The notes beneath the pieces are model-generated. The model had not been told where the DNA came from, did no database searches, and saw only the letters and a list, made by a program, of their open reading frames with translations. The position numbers and the translations under genes were made by a program. Shown in pieces: positions 9,301-16,860 of a stretch of DNA of 38,325 bases (position 1 is its first letter; every line of letters begins with the position of its first letter). Source of the stretch: CAYFMP01 sp964344215 (GTDB taxonomy: Bacteria; Pseudomonadota; Alphaproteobacteria; Rhodospirillales; Casp-alpha2); the NCBI GenBank assembly GCA_964344215.1, contig CAYFMP010000031.1:1-38325 (forward strand), given 5' to 3'.

Positions 9301-9863
9301 TGCTGCGGATCGCCAAGGACGTGTTCCTGAAACTGCTCGAGGACAACGCCGAGATCGGCGCCAACTTGACCCGCATCGTCGCCGGCCGCCTCGAGTACAC
9401 GATGCGGAGCGTTGGCGTTGGCCCGGCGCCTCTCTACGACAACGTGACCGGGCTGGCCAACCGCAACCTTTTCATCGATCGCATCGAATCCGCCATCACG
9501 GCGGATAGCCGAGACGGCAAGATCTCGGCGCTGGTGTTGTTCGACTTCGCGGAGGCCATCGAGACCGTCGACACAGGCGACGGCTTGAGCCAGGACGATG
9601 TCGTCATGGGCATCGCCGACCGCCTCAAGGGGAATCTACGGAAGGCCGATTCCCTGTCCCGGTTGGGCGATACGTCGTTTGGGATCGTCGCCAAGGGCGT
9701 CGGCGACGGCGGCGGCGTCGATCTGTTGATGAAACGGGTGGCCGATGCGCTGGCCGAGCCGTTGGTGATCGGAGAGGCCAGGATCGATCTCGCCGCCGGC
9801 TATAGCTCCGATACCTATCCGCTCGACGAGAACACGGTCGAGAAAACCGGCGATATTCTATGA
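6357..9863 (+). CDS. ABC exporter-like protein with altered ATPase motifs, fused to cyclic-nucleotide-binding and degenerate GGDEF domains
   Basis: A 1168-residue fusion. Start ATG 6357 has GGGGAGAGG just upstream. Residues 1-330: exporter-type membrane domain with about six hydrophobic spans (near 17-36, 63-82, 150-190, 255-290) and the cytoplasmic helices GERMLRRLRYQLIERV. Residues 355-840: an ABC ATPase-like domain in which every catalytic motif is changed: P-loop GAAGSGKN (382-389) has Asn for Ser/Thr, signature is LTQAQ (780-784) for LSGGQ, Walker B ends in D805-S806 with no catalytic Glu, and the H-loop His is Asp (836). P-loop and signature are almost 400 residues apart instead of about 100; the insert contains three copies of the segment normally following the Q-loop. 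Residues 883-1013: cyclic-nucleotide-binding domain with an intact GELALLCDAPRTAT phosphate cassette. Residues 1027-1168: GGDEF-like domain (D.VTGLANR..F) whose active loop reads RLGDTSF, so probably not a cyclase. It may be a nucleotide-gated membrane sensor or regulator rather than a pump (inference). Confidence 0.9.
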   Translation: MESGVFGFITRYSKKEQVILLIIIAVAFPFLYMSFDLPKMIINKAIGGEDFPVEVLGIEFEQVPYLMLLSCIFLSLVLINGGFKYFINVYRGAMGERMLRRLRYQLIERVMRFPLPHFRNVSQGEVVAIVTTETEPLGGFIGEAFSLPAFQGGTLLTILAFMFVQDWLLGLAAIALYPVQMYAIPKLQRRVNLLAKERVATARKISERVSEVVSGVHEIHANDTSQFELADFSQRLGKIFGIRLDIYRKKFFIKFLNNFLAQVTPFFFYSIGGYFVIQGDLSFGALVAVLAAYKDLASPWKELLTYYQRMEDSRIKYQQLVERFQPPNMLEEDMLLPRESVETELTGSLVANNVSLEEEEGTKVVAGASFSFDVDDHVALVGAAGSGKNEVAKLMSRQVFPTGGSIAVNGVNLNEVPEAVTGRQFGYIDPEVYISAGTIRDNLYYVLKNYPRGEAAEIDPDARRDEGESAASGNSVLDVNADWIDYGALGVDGPEGLRGKAIEALQVVGLEQDIFDLGLRRVVDPERNPKLAEGILKARKTLHERLDDPSIADLVQVFDESKYNVNASVAENILFGTPVDDQFDVENLGENEYVQAALEKVGLSTTFLEMGVNIASVMVELFKDLPPGHEFFERFGFIDADELSDFQRIINLAGNRGVEGLEGEDRERIADLPFKLIVARHRLDLIDDAMQEKLLETRRVFAETLPDEVRDSIAFFDIEKYNAAASVLDNALFGKVAADKADGQARVVELVTRTIDDLGLRPEVLEIGLDYDVGIGGKRLTQAQRQKLGIARGLLKNPKMMIVNDSTAALPKPEQESVLDAVKKAREGAGLVWVTDDPDSVAAFEVVMAADSGRINEQKREGAAPAAAPAAVPEEAGSELGQDVEILAGIPFFAGLDRSKLKLLAFTSDRQTLEDGEILFKQGEPGEMAYVVVEGGFDILVDTDDGPLKVASNSAGDVTGELALLCDAPRTATLKAVGQTIVLRIAKDVFLKLLEDNAEIGANLTRIVAGRLEYTMRSVGVGPAPLYDNVTGLANRNLFIDRIESAITADSRDGKISALVLFDFAEAIETVDTGDGLSQDDVVMGIADRLKGNLRKADSLSRLGDTSFGIVAKGVGDGGGVDLLMKRVADALAEPLVIGEARIDLAAGYSSDTYPLDENTVEKTGDIL

Positions 9864-9900
9864 GCGAAGAGGCGCGAATCGAAACGGCCGGAAACGGGCG

Positions 9901-10656
9901 ATGACAGGCTGGGAGGACCTGGAGAACGAGTTGGACGCGTGGCACGATGAAGACCGCGTCGCCACGTTGTGGTGGCGCGACGACGACGCCGTCCAGGTGA
10001 CACCGGCGCTCGAAACACTCCTCGGGATCAGTTCCAAGACCGAAACGCCGATCGCCTTGGCCGTCGTGCCGGGGCGCCTCGAAGACGGTCTCCAGCCCCG
10101 TCTCGACGGTGAACATGGGGTATGCGTCCTCCAGCACGGTTTCGAACACGTCAATCACGCACCGGCCGACGCCAAGGCCTCCGAATTCGGGTCCGATCGC
10201 AGTCGGCGCAGTCGGCTCGCCGACATCGCTGCCGGGCTGAAAGGGCTTTCCGGCTTTCGCTTCCGGCTTCCGGTCTTCGTGCCGCCTTGGAACCGCATCG
10301 GCGACGATCTTCTGTCCGACCTGCCGGGGCTGGGTCTCAGGGGAATCTCCACTTTTGCCCCGCGTTCGGCGGCCAGCGCCGCACCCGGCCTGACCCGCGT
10401 CAACACGCACGTCGACATCATCGGTTGGCGCCAAGGCCGCCGATTCGTCGGCGTTGCCGCCGCCCTCGAGATGTTCATCGAACACTTCCGGGCGCGGCGG
10501 ACCCGGACCGCCGACCCCGACGAACCGACCGGGCTGCTGACACACCATCTTGACCACGACGACCAATGCTGGTCCTTTATCGGCGATTTCCTGCGCGCCA
10601 CCCAGGCCCATCCGGCCGCGCGATGGCTGGAAGCCAAGGAGGCGTTCGAGTTTTGA
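9901..10656 (+). CDS. Polysaccharide deacetylase-like (NodB-fold) protein
   Basis: A 251-residue cytoplasmic-looking protein without a signal peptide. NodB/CE4 features: an Asp-rich first motif WRDDDA (residues 25-30), a zinc-binding H-x3-H (H79 and H83 in QHGFEHVNH), FVPPWNRIGDD corresponding to the third motif with the catalytic-site Arg/Pro, and a C-terminal LLTHHLDHDD containing the His expected in motif 5. The family removes N- or O-acetyl groups from amino sugars of polysaccharides or glycolipids. It follows the ABC-sensor fusion after 37 bases and lies downstream of four glycosyltransferases, so its substrate is probably the glycan they build. Absence of an export signal suggests action on a cytoplasmic or lipid-linked intermediate rather than on the finished polymer. 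ATG 9901 is the only sensible start; the ribosome-binding site is weak. Confidence 0.8.
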   Translation: MTGWEDLENELDAWHDEDRVATLWWRDDDAVQVTPALETLLGISSKTETPIALAVVPGRLEDGLQPRLDGEHGVCVLQHGFEHVNHAPADAKASEFGSDRSRRSRLADIAAGLKGLSGFRFRLPVFVPPWNRIGDDLLSDLPGLGLRGISTFAPRSAASAAPGLTRVNTHVDIIGWRQGRRFVGVAAALEMFIEHFRARRTRTADPDEPTGLLTHHLDHDDQCWSFIGDFLRATQAHPAARWLEAKEAFEF

Positions 10657-10723
10657 CCGTCGATACCGCATTCGCCGCCGCCACGGGCACGGACCGATCG
10701 TCCCGACCAGGAAGGGAACCCGC

Positions 10724-12613
10724 ATGCCGGACCTGTTGACGGTCAACGACCTCCGTGTCGAGTTCGCGACGCGGGCTGGACCGATCGAGGCGTTGAAGGG
10801 CGTATCGTTCCGAATCCGTCATGGATCGACCGTCGCCATCGTCGGCGAGAGCGGATCGGGCAAGTCGGTAACGGCGCAGGCGATCATGGGCATTCTGCCG
10901 CGCAACGCCACGATCACCGGCGGCGAAATCCTGTTGAACGACCCGGAAAACGGCGGCAAAACGGTCGATCTCGCGAAGATGAATCAAGCCAGCCCGGAGT
11001 TCCGTGCGATCCGCGGCGGCCGCATCTCGATCATATTCCAGGAACCGATGACCTCGCTGTCGCCGCTGCACACCATCGGCGACCAAATCAGCGAAGCGTT
11101 GCGCCTGCATTGCGAGCTGTCGGACAAGGCGGCACACGGGCGCTGCGTGGAGATCCTCGGCCTGGTCGACTTCCCCAATCCGGAACGCGCCTACAGGACT
11201 TACCCGTTCGAGCTGTCCGGCGGGTTGCGCCAGCGCGCCATGATCGCCATGGCCCTGGTCTGCCGGCCGGCCCTGCTCATCGCCGACGAGCCGACGACGG
11301 CCTTGGACGTCACCATCCAGGCCCAGATCCTCGGCCTCATACGCGACCTCCAGGCCGAACTCGGTATGGCCGTGCTGCTGATCACCCACGATATGGGCGT
11401 GGTCGCCACCTTTTCCGAGGAGGTCATCGTCGTCTATCACGGCGAGGTCATGGAGAGCGGCACCATCGACGACATCTTCCGCGATGCCAAGCACCCCTAT
11501 CTCAAGGCCCTGTTGCAGGCGGTGCCGAAGTTCCACACGGGGCCGAGCGAACGCCTCGTGCCGCTGCGCGAGATCAAGCCCGAATACGGGCATCTGGCGG
11601 CCAAGTCCTACCGTCAGCAGGACGGTGGCGACACGGCGCCGCTCATGGAGGTGCGCAACGTCACCAAGAGCTTCGCAATCCGCAGCGAAGTCACGTTGCT
11701 GGGACGGGGGGCGCCGGTGCTGGTGCGCGCCGTCGACGATGTCAGCTTTCACGTCAACCGGGGCGAATGCCTGGGACTGGTCGGCGAATCGGGTTGCGGC
11801 AAGACGACGGTGAGCCGGATGATCATGCGGGTCATGGATCCGGACCACGGCCAGGTGCTCTACAACGACGGCGGCGAGCAGGTCGACCTGACCGGCAAGG
11901 ACGACAACGAGATGGTCCCGTACCGGCGCAAGATCCAGTACGTGTTCCAGGACCCTTTCGGATCGCTCGACCCGCGCATGACCGTGTTCGATACGTTGAG
12001 CGAGCCGTTGCAAATTCACAGGCTCGGCGACCGCGCCTACTGCCGCAAGGTGTCGCAGGAACTGATGAAACTGGTCGGCATGGACCCGCGCCATCTCAAC
12101 CGCTATCCGCACAGCTTTTCGGGCGGCCAGCGCCAACGCATCGGCATCGCCCGCGCCCTTGCCCTGCAGCCGGATTTCCTGATTTGCGACGAGCCGGTGT
12201 CGGCCCTCGACGTCTCGGTCCAGGCCCAGGTGCTCAACCTCCTGAAGGACCTGCAAACCCACTTAAATCTCACCTATCTGTTCATTTCCCACGACCTCGC
12301 GGTGGTCAAGTACATCGCCGACAGGATCGCCGTCATGTGTCGGGGCCGGTTGGTCGAGATGGCGCCCCGGGACATGTTGTTCGAAAACCCGCAGCACCCC
12401 TATACCCGGGCGCTGCTGGCGGCGGTCCCGATGCCCGACCTCGACAGCCGCCTCGATTTCGATGCGCTCCGCCAAAACCGCATGACCGACCCGGAAGCCT
12501 GGCCGGAGCCCTACCATGTGGAGGCGGGCCAACACGCGGAGCTGGTCGACACCGGCGGCGGGCACTACGTGCGCACCCACGTCGCCCCGGCGTTGGCCGC
12601 CGCCGGCGAATAA
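10724..12613 (+). CDS. Fused two-domain ATPase of a peptide/opine-type ABC importer
   Basis: A 629-residue protein joining DppD-like and DppF-like ATPases. Domain 1 (about 1-300): Walker A GESGSGKS, FQEPMTSLSPLHT Q-loop, signature LSGGLRQR, Walker B LLIADEPTTALD, H-loop ITHDMGVV, then the oligopeptide-ATPase tail HPYLKALLQAVP. Domain 2 (from about 308): GESGCGKT, FQDPFGSLDPRMT, FSGGQRQRIGIARAL, FLICDEPVSALDVS, ISHDLAVV and HPYTRALLAAVP. All motifs are intact, so both halves should hydrolyse ATP. It powers import by the binding protein and two permeases immediately downstream. Start is ATG 10724 after GAAGGGAAC; the frame is open upstream but the conserved LTVNDLRVEF begins here. The gap to the deacetylase gene is 67 bases. 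Domain 1 signature is LSGGL rather than LSGGQ, a small departure. Confidence 0.93.
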   Translation: MPDLLTVNDLRVEFATRAGPIEALKGVSFRIRHGSTVAIVGESGSGKSVTAQAIMGILPRNATITGGEILLNDPENGGKTVDLAKMNQASPEFRAIRGGRISIIFQEPMTSLSPLHTIGDQISEALRLHCELSDKAAHGRCVEILGLVDFPNPERAYRTYPFELSGGLRQRAMIAMALVCRPALLIADEPTTALDVTIQAQILGLIRDLQAELGMAVLLITHDMGVVATFSEEVIVVYHGEVMESGTIDDIFRDAKHPYLKALLQAVPKFHTGPSERLVPLREIKPEYGHLAAKSYRQQDGGDTAPLMEVRNVTKSFAIRSEVTLLGRGAPVLVRAVDDVSFHVNRGECLGLVGESGCGKTTVSRMIMRVMDPDHGQVLYNDGGEQVDLTGKDDNEMVPYRRKIQYVFQDPFGSLDPRMTVFDTLSEPLQIHRLGDRAYCRKVSQELMKLVGMDPRHLNRYPHSFSGGQRQRIGIARALALQPDFLICDEPVSALDVSVQAQVLNLLKDLQTHLNLTYLFISHDLAVVKYIADRIAVMCRGRLVEMAPRDMLFENPQHPYTRALLAAVPMPDLDSRLDFDALRQNRMTDPEAWPEPYHVEAGQHAELVDTGGGHYVRTHVAPALAAAGE

Positions 12614-12637
12614 CAGAGAAGCGAAAGCCCGAGGACG

Positions 12638-14575
12638 ATGACACCGACCGCCCGTATCAAGACGACCGACGTCCTCGGCCGCCTCATGTTGACGGCCGCG
12701 ATGCTAGGGGTCTCGGCTTCAGTCGCTTCGGCGCAGAACACGACCTACATCGAACCGCCCGTTCTGACCGAGCGGGTGAAGGCCGGCCAACTGCCGCCGG
12801 TCGCTCGGCGCTTGCCGGAGAACCCGGCCGTCGCCCGCTTCGACAGGCCGGACCTGGAACCGGGACGTCACGGCGGGCAATTGAGGATGTTGATGGGCCG
12901 CGCCAAGGACATCCGCATGATGGTCGTCTACGGATACGCCCGTTTGGTCGGTTACGACCGCAACTTCAACCTACAACCCGACATCCTGGCCGATTTCGAG
13001 GTCGAGGACGGTCGCGTCTTCACCTTCCGTCTGCGCCGCGGCCACAAATGGTCCGACGGCCACCCCTTTACGACCGAGGACTTCCGCTATTACTGGGAAG
13101 ACTTCGCCAACGACAAAGAGATGTCGCCTTCGGGCCTACCGCAGGTCCTGTTGGCCAACGGAAAGGGACCGAAGTTCGAGGTCCTCGACGAATTGACGGT
13201 GCGCTACAGCTGGGAAGACCGCAACCCGTATTTTCTTCCCGCCCTGGCCGGCGCCTCGCCGTTCTATCTCTACCGGCCGGCCCACTACCTCAAGCAGTTC
13301 CACGCCCGATATGCCGAACCGGCCGAGCTCGAGGCCAAGGTCCAGAAATACAAGCAGCGCAACTGGGTGGCCCTGCATTTCTATCACGGCCGCCAATACA
13401 AGAATAACAACCCCGACCTGCCGACCCTGCAGCCTTGGGTCAACACCACGCGGCCACCTTCGGACCGTTTCATTTTTCGGCGCAATCCCTATTACCACCG
13501 GGTCGACCCGGCCGGCCGGCAGCTGCCCTATATCGACGATGTGGTTTTTACCGTCGCCTCGGCCAAGCTGATTCCCGCCAAGGCCGGCAGCGGCGAGGTC
13601 GACCTGCAGGCTCGGGCGCTCGAATTCAAGAACTATACGTTCCTGAAGCGCGGCGAGAAACGCAACGACTTCATGGTAAGGCGCTGGTATTCGGCGAAGG
13701 GAGCCCAGGTGGCGCTCTATCCGAACCTCAACGTGGCCGACCCGGTCTGGCGCAAGTTGTTCCGCTCGGTCGACTTCCGCCGCGCCCTGTCGCTCGCCAT
13801 CGACCGTCACGAGATCAATCAGGTGATCTATTTCGGGCTGGCCCGCGAGGGCAACAATACGGTGCTCGAACAGAGCCAGCTCTTCAAGGAGGACTACGTC
13901 ACCCGCTGGGCCGGATTCGACCTCGACGAGGCCAACCGCCTGCTCGACAAGCTCGGTCTGACCGAACGCAACGATCTGAAAATCCGACTGCTGCCCGACG
14001 GCCGGCCGATGGAAATCATCGTCGAGACGGCCGGCGAATCGACCGATCAAACGGACGTCCTGGAATTGATTCACGACAGCTGGCTGAAGGCCGGCATCAA
14101 GCTCTATACCAAGCCGCTGCAGCGCGAGGTTTTCCGCAACCGGATCTTCTCCGGCTCGACCATGGTTTCGGTCTGGTTCGGCCTGGAGAACGCGGTGCCG
14201 ACCGCCGATGCGTTGCCGAAGGAACTGGCGCCGACCGAACAGGACCAGCTGCAATGGCCGAAATGGGGGCAGTATCACGCCAATAACGGGCGCGCCGGCG
14301 AGCCGCCGGCCCTACCGGCCGCCAAACGGCTGCTTGCACTGAACGATGCCTGGGTCAACACACCGAGGCGCGAGGACCGGGCCAAGATCTGGCATGAAAT
14401 GTTGGCCATCCACGCCGATCAGGTCTTCACCATCGGCTTGATCGCCGCCGTCCCGCAACCGGTCGTGGTCAGCAACCGCCTGCGCAACGTTCCCGCCAAG
14501 GGCATCTACAATTGGGAACCGGGCGCGCATTTCGGCGTTCACCGTCCCGACTCGTTCTGGTTCGGGGACAAGTGA
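12638..14575 (+). CDS. Family-5 extracellular solute-binding protein of the ABC importer
   Basis: A 645-residue periplasmic binding protein of the SBP_bac_5 group (DppA/OppA/NikA-like). Residues 1-32 form a signal peptide (LMLTAAMLGVSASVASA, cleavage before QNTTY). The hallmark segment VFTFRLRRGHKWSDGHPFTTEDFRYYWED is present near residue 130, and RRALSLAIDRHEINQVIYFGLA further on. It is longer than typical members (500-550 residues): an insert near residues 205-270 contains YKQRNWVALHFYHGRQYKNN and the PYYHRVDPAGRQLPYIDD region. Such long versions often serve sugars, opines or oligosaccharide-like ligands rather than dipeptides, so I leave the ligand open. It lies 24 bases after the ATPase gene and 7 bases before the first permease, clearly one operon. 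Confidence 0.93.
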   Translation: MTPTARIKTTDVLGRLMLTAAMLGVSASVASAQNTTYIEPPVLTERVKAGQLPPVARRLPENPAVARFDRPDLEPGRHGGQLRMLMGRAKDIRMMVVYGYARLVGYDRNFNLQPDILADFEVEDGRVFTFRLRRGHKWSDGHPFTTEDFRYYWEDFANDKEMSPSGLPQVLLANGKGPKFEVLDELTVRYSWEDRNPYFLPALAGASPFYLYRPAHYLKQFHARYAEPAELEAKVQKYKQRNWVALHFYHGRQYKNNNPDLPTLQPWVNTTRPPSDRFIFRRNPYYHRVDPAGRQLPYIDDVVFTVASAKLIPAKAGSGEVDLQARALEFKNYTFLKRGEKRNDFMVRRWYSAKGAQVALYPNLNVADPVWRKLFRSVDFRRALSLAIDRHEINQVIYFGLAREGNNTVLEQSQLFKEDYVTRWAGFDLDEANRLLDKLGLTERNDLKIRLLPDGRPMEIIVETAGESTDQTDVLELIHDSWLKAGIKLYTKPLQREVFRNRIFSGSTMVSVWFGLENAVPTADALPKELAPTEQDQLQWPKWGQYHANNGRAGEPPALPAAKRLLALNDAWVNTPRREDRAKIWHEMLAIHADQVFTIGLIAAVPQPVVVSNRLRNVPAKGIYNWEPGAHFGVHRPDSFWFGDK

Positions 14576-14582
14576 CAGACCG

Positions 14583-15581
14583 ATGCTGAACTATCTGATC
14601 CGCCGCCTCGCCACCATGGCCGTCACCCTGATCGTGATCAGCGCGCTGGTCTTCATCGTCATCCAGTTGCCGCCAGGCGACTACCTCACCACCTACATCG
14701 CCGAGTTGGAAAGCCAGGGCGAGGCGGTGAAACCCGAGAAGATCGAATTCCTGCGCCGCCAGTACGGTCTCGACCTGCCCCTCTATCAGCAGTATTTCGT
14801 GTGGGTCACGGGGCTGGCGCAGGGCGACCTCGGGTACTCGTTCGAATACAGCCTGCCGGTAACGGAAGTGGTCGGCGATCGCCTCTACCTGTCGATGCTC
14901 CTCAACTTCGCCACCGTTATCTTCATCTACCTGGTGGCGTTTCCGATCGGCGTCTATTCGGCCACCCACCAGTACAGTTGGGGCGATCACGGCCTGACGT
15001 TCATCGGCCTGTTGGGGTTGGCCACGCCCAACTTTCTGCTCGCCCTGATTCTGCTGTATGTCGCCAACATCGCCTTCGGCACGTCGATCGGCGGGCTGAT
15101 GGACCCGGAGTACATCGACCAGCCGTGGAGTTGGGACAAGATGGTCTCGGTCCTCGAGCACCTGTGGGTGCCGGTGATGGTGATCGGCACCTCCGGCACG
15201 GCCGGCATGATCCGCCGCCTGCGCGCCAACCTTCTGGACGAGATGCAGAAACAATACGTCACCACGGGGCGGGCCAAGGGGCTGTCCGAGGGCCGCCTGC
15301 TGGTCAAGTATCCGTTGCGCATGGCTCTTAATCCGTTCATCGCCGATATCGGCAGCCTGTTGCCGCAGGTGGTGTCGGGATCGGTCATCGTGTCGGCCGT
15401 GATGTCGCTGCCGACGACGGGACCGATGCTGCTGAGCGCCTTGCAGAGTCAGGACATGTACCTGGCCGGCTCGTTCCTGATGTTCCTGGCCCTGCTGACG
15501 GTGATCGGCATGTTCGTTTCCGACCTGCTGCTGGCCGTGCTCGACCCACGCATCCGGCTCGAAGGAGGGGTCCGGCGATGA
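14583..15581 (+). CDS. ABC importer permease, DppB type
   Basis: A 332-residue inner-membrane permease of the BPD_transp_1 family. It starts with LNYLIRRLATMAVTLIVISALVFIVIQLPPGDY, the conserved first membrane span of DppB-like subunits, then a periplasmic segment containing YGLDLPLYQQYFVWVTGLAQGDLGYSFEY, and five further spans. The cytoplasmic EAA loop that docks to the ATPase reads TGRAKGLSEGRLLVKYPLRM (near 14 kb + 1.27 kb). It pairs with the next gene to form the transmembrane channel. ATG 14583 begins 7 bases after the binding-protein stop; the end overlaps the next gene by the four bases ATGA. Confidence 0.93.
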   Translation: MLNYLIRRLATMAVTLIVISALVFIVIQLPPGDYLTTYIAELESQGEAVKPEKIEFLRRQYGLDLPLYQQYFVWVTGLAQGDLGYSFEYSLPVTEVVGDRLYLSMLLNFATVIFIYLVAFPIGVYSATHQYSWGDHGLTFIGLLGLATPNFLLALILLYVANIAFGTSIGGLMDPEYIDQPWSWDKMVSVLEHLWVPVMVIGTSGTAGMIRRLRANLLDEMQKQYVTTGRAKGLSEGRLLVKYPLRMALNPFIADIGSLLPQVVSGSVIVSAVMSLPTTGPMLLSALQSQDMYLAGSFLMFLALLTVIGMFVSDLLLAVLDPRIRLEGGVRR

Positions 15582-16732
15582 GCGAAAGGCTGGAGCACTT
15601 CGTTTCGGACGCGCCGTTCGATCCCTACACCATCGAGACCCTGACGCCGGAGCAGGAGCGCGTCTACATGGCGTCCCGGTGGTTGATGATGTGGTGGAAG
15701 TTCAAGCGCCACAAGCTCGCCGTCGGCTCCGGGATCGTCCTTTTGATCGGCTATTTCGGCATCATCATCGTCGAGTTCCTGGCGCCTTACGAGCTGCATA
15801 CCCGCAACGCCGATTTCCTATTTGCGCCGCCGCAGCAAATCCACATCGTTCATGACGGCGCGCTGATGCGCCCCTTCGTCTACCCGCTGAAGTACAGCCT
15901 CAATCTCGATACCCTGAAGCGCGAATATTCCGAGGTCACGACCGATCCGCAGCCGATCCGCTTTTTCTGCAGCGGCGACGCTTACAAGTTCTGGGGGCTG
16001 GTCGAGGGCTCGTTCCACCTGTTCTGCCCGCCCCAAGACGGCACCATGTACCTGCTCGGCACCGACCGCCTGGGCCGCGACATGGTGTCGCGGCTGATGT
16101 ACGGCGGCCGCATCTCGCTGACCGTCGGCCTGATCGGCATCACCATCAGCTTCATGCTCGGCATCTCGATCGGCGGCGCCGCCGGATACTTCGGCGGCTG
16201 GGTCGACAACGCCATCCAGCGCTTGATCGAGATCCTGCGCTCGCTGCCCGAGTTGCCGCTGTGGATGGCGCTGTCGGCGGCGCTGCCGGTCAACTGGAGC
16301 CCGGTCTACATCTACCTCGGCATCACCATCATCCTCGGTCTGCTCGACTGGCCCGGCCTGGCCCGCGCCGTCAGATCGAAATTGCTGGCGCTGCGCGAGG
16401 AGGATTACGTGACGGCGGCCCGCCTGATGGGGGCGCCGCCCGGCCGCATCATCTCGCGCCACCTCCTGCCCAACTTCATGAGCCACCTGATCGCCTCGGC
16501 CAGCCTGTCGATCCCGTCGATGATCCTCGGCGAGACGGCGCTGAGTTTCCTGGGGCTGGGCTTGAGGCCGCCGGTCACCAGTTGGGGGGTGCTGCTGGCC
16601 GAAGCTCAGAATATCGAGGCGGTGGCGCTCTATCCGTGGCTGTTGCTGCCGATGGTGCCGGTGGTCATCGTCGTCCTCGCCTTCAACTTTCTGGGCGACG
16701 GGCTGCGCGACGCCGCCGACCCCTACGACTGA
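15578..16732 (+). CDS. ABC importer permease, DppC type, with long first periplasmic loop
   Basis: A 384-residue permease. An N-terminal cytoplasmic stretch of about 45 residues precedes the first span (AVGSGIVLLIGYFGIIIVEFLAPY). The usual DppC loop is enlarged to about 110 residues, containing RFFCSGDAYKFWGLVEGSFHLFCPP with two Cys that could form a periplasmic disulphide, before the family landmark GTDRLGRDMVSRLMYGGRISL. The EAA loop AARLMGAPPGRIISRHLLPN is intact, and the last spans (SIPSMILGETALSFLGLGL, PPVTSWG) are typical. The long loop with FF..G..YK..GL is something I recall from a subgroup of family-5 importers, and it probably contacts the larger binding protein encoded upstream. 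The start ATG overlaps the previous stop, with GAAGGAGGGG as ribosome-binding site. Confidence 0.92.
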   Translation: MSERLEHFVSDAPFDPYTIETLTPEQERVYMASRWLMMWWKFKRHKLAVGSGIVLLIGYFGIIIVEFLAPYELHTRNADFLFAPPQQIHIVHDGALMRPFVYPLKYSLNLDTLKREYSEVTTDPQPIRFFCSGDAYKFWGLVEGSFHLFCPPQDGTMYLLGTDRLGRDMVSRLMYGGRISLTVGLIGITISFMLGISIGGAAGYFGGWVDNAIQRLIEILRSLPELPLWMALSAALPVNWSPVYIYLGITIILGLLDWPGLARAVRSKLLALREEDYVTAARLMGAPPGRIISRHLLPNFMSHLIASASLSIPSMILGETALSFLGLGLRPPVTSWGVLLAEAQNIEAVALYPWLLLPMVPVVIVVLAFNFLGDGLRDAADPYD

Positions 16733-16860
16733 TCCGGCAAGCTCCGCCGGCCATCGTTCGGGCCCTCCGCTCACCGCTTTTCAAAACACCGTGAACTCAC
16801 GGGCTTGTGGGTAGCTGATTCGCCACCCCACGATCATCTTTGAGCGCGAGGAGAATGCAG

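Noticed and set aside
16734..16802. Rho-independent terminator after the ABC operon
   Set aside because: Small hairpins exist (CCGGC/GCCGG; CCGTG/CACGG) but neither is followed by a T-run.
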